Below, in pieces: positions 51,015 through 51,736 of a DNA stretch of 51,736 nucleotides; position 1 is the first letter of the stretch; each line of letters begins with the position of its first letter. The stretch is from Gilliamella sp. Choc4-2. Lineage in GTDB: Bacteria > Pseudomonadota > Gammaproteobacteria > Enterobacterales > Orbaceae. Location: assembly GCF_001690355.1 (NCBI RefSeq), contig NZ_LZHG01000074.1, forward strand, positions 1 to 51,736, given 5' to 3'. The position numbers were made by a program, and so were the translations under genes. The notes under the pieces were generated by a model. That model was not told where the DNA came from. It saw nothing but the letters and a program-made list of their open reading frames with translations, and ran no database searches.

Positions 51015-51039
51015 AAACCCAGCATTTGCTGGGTTTTTT
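51015..51039 (+). terminator. Terminator of rpmB-rpmG
   Basis: AAACCCAGC (51015-51023) pairs with GCTGGGTTT (51028-51036) around a 4-nt loop and runs into TTTTTT. It lies 18 bp after rpmG. Confidence 0.95.
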
Positions 51040-51352
51040 ATCAACTTCTGGAAAAATTTATCAAAATTTTCAATAAAATACACCTATTTTTCTTTATCTT
51101 ACAAGCATCTAGCATTAGTCATAAATAGCAATATTAACTTATAGGGAAATAACGGATTTTTTATACCTCATCACTAAAATAACCTCTAAAAATTCATAAG
51201 TTGGTTCCCCTAAATTACTAAAACTTTTAGTTTCTATCTTTTGAATCGCTAAATACTATATCTCAATTAAAGGTTATCTCTCTCTCGGTAAGTTTTGTAA
51301 ATTTTTGATTGATATAATGGTTATCACAGGTTTTAAAAAAATAGAGACAGCG
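51040..51352. other. Gap between rpmG terminator and the insertion sequence
   Basis: About 310 bp of AT-rich DNA with no gene, repeat or RNA that I can recognise. The boundary with the insertion sequence is set only by its TG-start and is approximate. Confidence 0.4.
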
Positions 51353-51359
51353 TGTAACT

Positions 51360-51419
51360 ATCCCCTAAAATAGTACAGCAAAAAAGTAGAAAATTCTCTA
51401 TGATAAAAGAAAAGGGGAT
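51360..51419 (+). promoter_or_regulatory. Inverted repeat masking the orfA Shine-Dalgarno
   Basis: ATCCCCT (51360-51366), inside the IS left end, is the exact complement of AGGGGAT (51413-51419), which contains the orfA ribosome site. RNA entering from outside the element could fold and hide the site, while RNA started between the arms could not. This resembles the protection used by IS10; here it is an inference from sequence. Confidence 0.5.
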
Positions 51420-51425
51420 TTAATT

Positions 51426-51683
51426 ATGAAAAAAATGACTGAACATCAAATCGTCGCTATTTTAAAAGAAGCTGAAGCGGGTATTCCGGTTAAAGAACTG
51501 TGCCGTAAATATGGCATGGGTAATTCAACTTTCTATAAATGGCGAGAAAAATACGGCGGAATGGAAACTTCGGATATCAAACGCTTAAAGGAGCTGGAGG
51601 CTGAAAATCTCAAGCTTAAGCAGATGTTTGCCGAACTGAGCTTAAAATCCCAGCTTCAGGAAGAAATCATAAAAAAGCTTTAG
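51426..51683 (+). CDS. IS3-family transposase OrfA
   Basis: DNA-binding half of an IS3 transposase, 85 residues. The helix-turn-helix is TEHQIVAILKEAEAGIPVKELCRKYGMGNSTFYKWREKYGG (about 5-45). A leucine-zipper-like coiled coil follows (KRLKELEAENLKLKQMFAELSL). AGGGGA lies seven bases before the ATG. The last codons, ATA AAA AAG CTT TAG, contain the slippery heptamer, so part of the ribosomes should shift to make OrfAB. Confidence 0.92.
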   Translation: MKKMTEHQIVAILKEAEAGIPVKELCRKYGMGNSTFYKWREKYGGMETSDIKRLKELEAENLKLKQMFAELSLKSQLQEEIIKKL

Positions 51684-51713
51684 TGCCCACAAAGGCACGT
51701 AAAACGTGGGCAC
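51671..51713 (+). promoter_or_regulatory. Programmed -1 ribosomal frameshift signal
   Basis: The slippery heptamer A_AAA_AAG (51671-51677) is in the correct frame, two codons before the orfA stop. After a 5-nt spacer, GTGCCCAC (51683-51690) pairs exactly with GTGGGCAC (51706-51713), a typical stimulatory stem. A shorter alternative hairpin, CACGT/ACGTG, is possible inside it. Confidence 0.85.
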
Positions 51714-51736
51714 AGCAACTACAACAAAATCATTCA
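51677..51736 (+). CDS. IS3-family transposase OrfB, first codons only
   Basis: After the -1 shift the frame reads ALVPTKARKTWAQQLQQNHS up to the window end, 20 codons without a stop. The KKALVP junction is what OrfB of this group begins with. The DDE catalytic core lies outside the window. Confidence 0.75.

Larger units (their letters stand above)
51353..51736 (+). mobile_element. IS3-family element (IS407/IS2-like group), left part only
   Basis: Begins about 51353 with TGTAACTATCCCCTAAAATA, a TG-start end with the CCCCTAAAA core common in this group. It contains orfA, a -1 frameshift signal and the first codons of orfB, and is cut by the window edge. The target duplication cannot be checked because the right end is outside. 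Confidence 0.8.

Overview
The window looks like a chromosomal segment of an AT-rich gammaproteobacterium, roughly one third G+C. Many genes have close Escherichia coli-type counterparts in conserved order (queA-tgt, xerD-dsbC-recJ, envC-yibQ, glyQ-glyS, hemE-yjaG-hupA, argP next to rpiA and serA, rpmB-rpmG). High A+T, short intergenic hairpins and small sugar/aromatic loci fit a host-associated member of the Orbaceae (Gilliamella, Frischella or Orbus type). That placement is an inference from gene content and composition, not from a database search.

Layout. 1-737 is the N-terminal part of an exported protein cut by the window edge. 1490-4958 holds the lipoprotein protease LoiP and the queuosine genes queA and tgt, followed by tRNA-Pro(UGG). 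5366-8846 is a complete ascorbate-type PTS (IIA, IIB, IIC) behind a CRP-like site and a perfect LacI-type operator. Its divergent LacI-family regulator is broken twice, by a nonsense codon and a frameshift. 8920-14578 is a metabolic accessory stretch: an APC amino-acid permease, alcohol dehydrogenase AdhP, an MHS-type MFS transporter and a class I tagatose-bisphosphate aldolase (LacD). 14811-44590 is almost entirely housekeeping: recombination and repair (XerD, RecJ, MutH, RdgB), periplasmic disulfide chemistry (DsbC, DsbB), envelope care (Mpl, BepA, EnvC, YibQ, RapZ), translation (ProS, GlyQS, YbaK, RluA, RluC), nucleoid proteins (HU, Dps) and biosynthesis (HemE, RpiA, SerA, ArgA). ArgA is preceded by a textbook ARG box.

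45795-49238 is a minus-strand aromatic module: a YdiM/YdiN-like MFS carrier, shikimate kinase AroL, a decayed ydiL (DUF1870) gene that I reconstructed by hand, and a shikimate dehydrogenase. It recalls the E. coli ydi/aroD neighbourhood. 49239-50403 is mostly empty AT-rich DNA with one candidate 37-residue membrane peptide. rpmB-rpmG follow with a clear promoter and terminator. The window ends inside an IS3-family element with a complete -1 frameshift signal.

Genes that work together although dispersed: tRNA-Pro, its synthetase ProS and the Cys-tRNA(Pro) proofreader YbaK; DsbB and DsbC; QueA and Tgt; two RluA-family pseudouridine synthases. I found no phage, CRISPR array or defence island, and no convincing wholly new system. 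The most interesting signals are the decayed regulators beside intact target genes, a DsbC without its structural disulfide, perfect inverted repeats close to start codons (rluA, recJ, tgt), and the recoding and SD-masking structures of the IS element.
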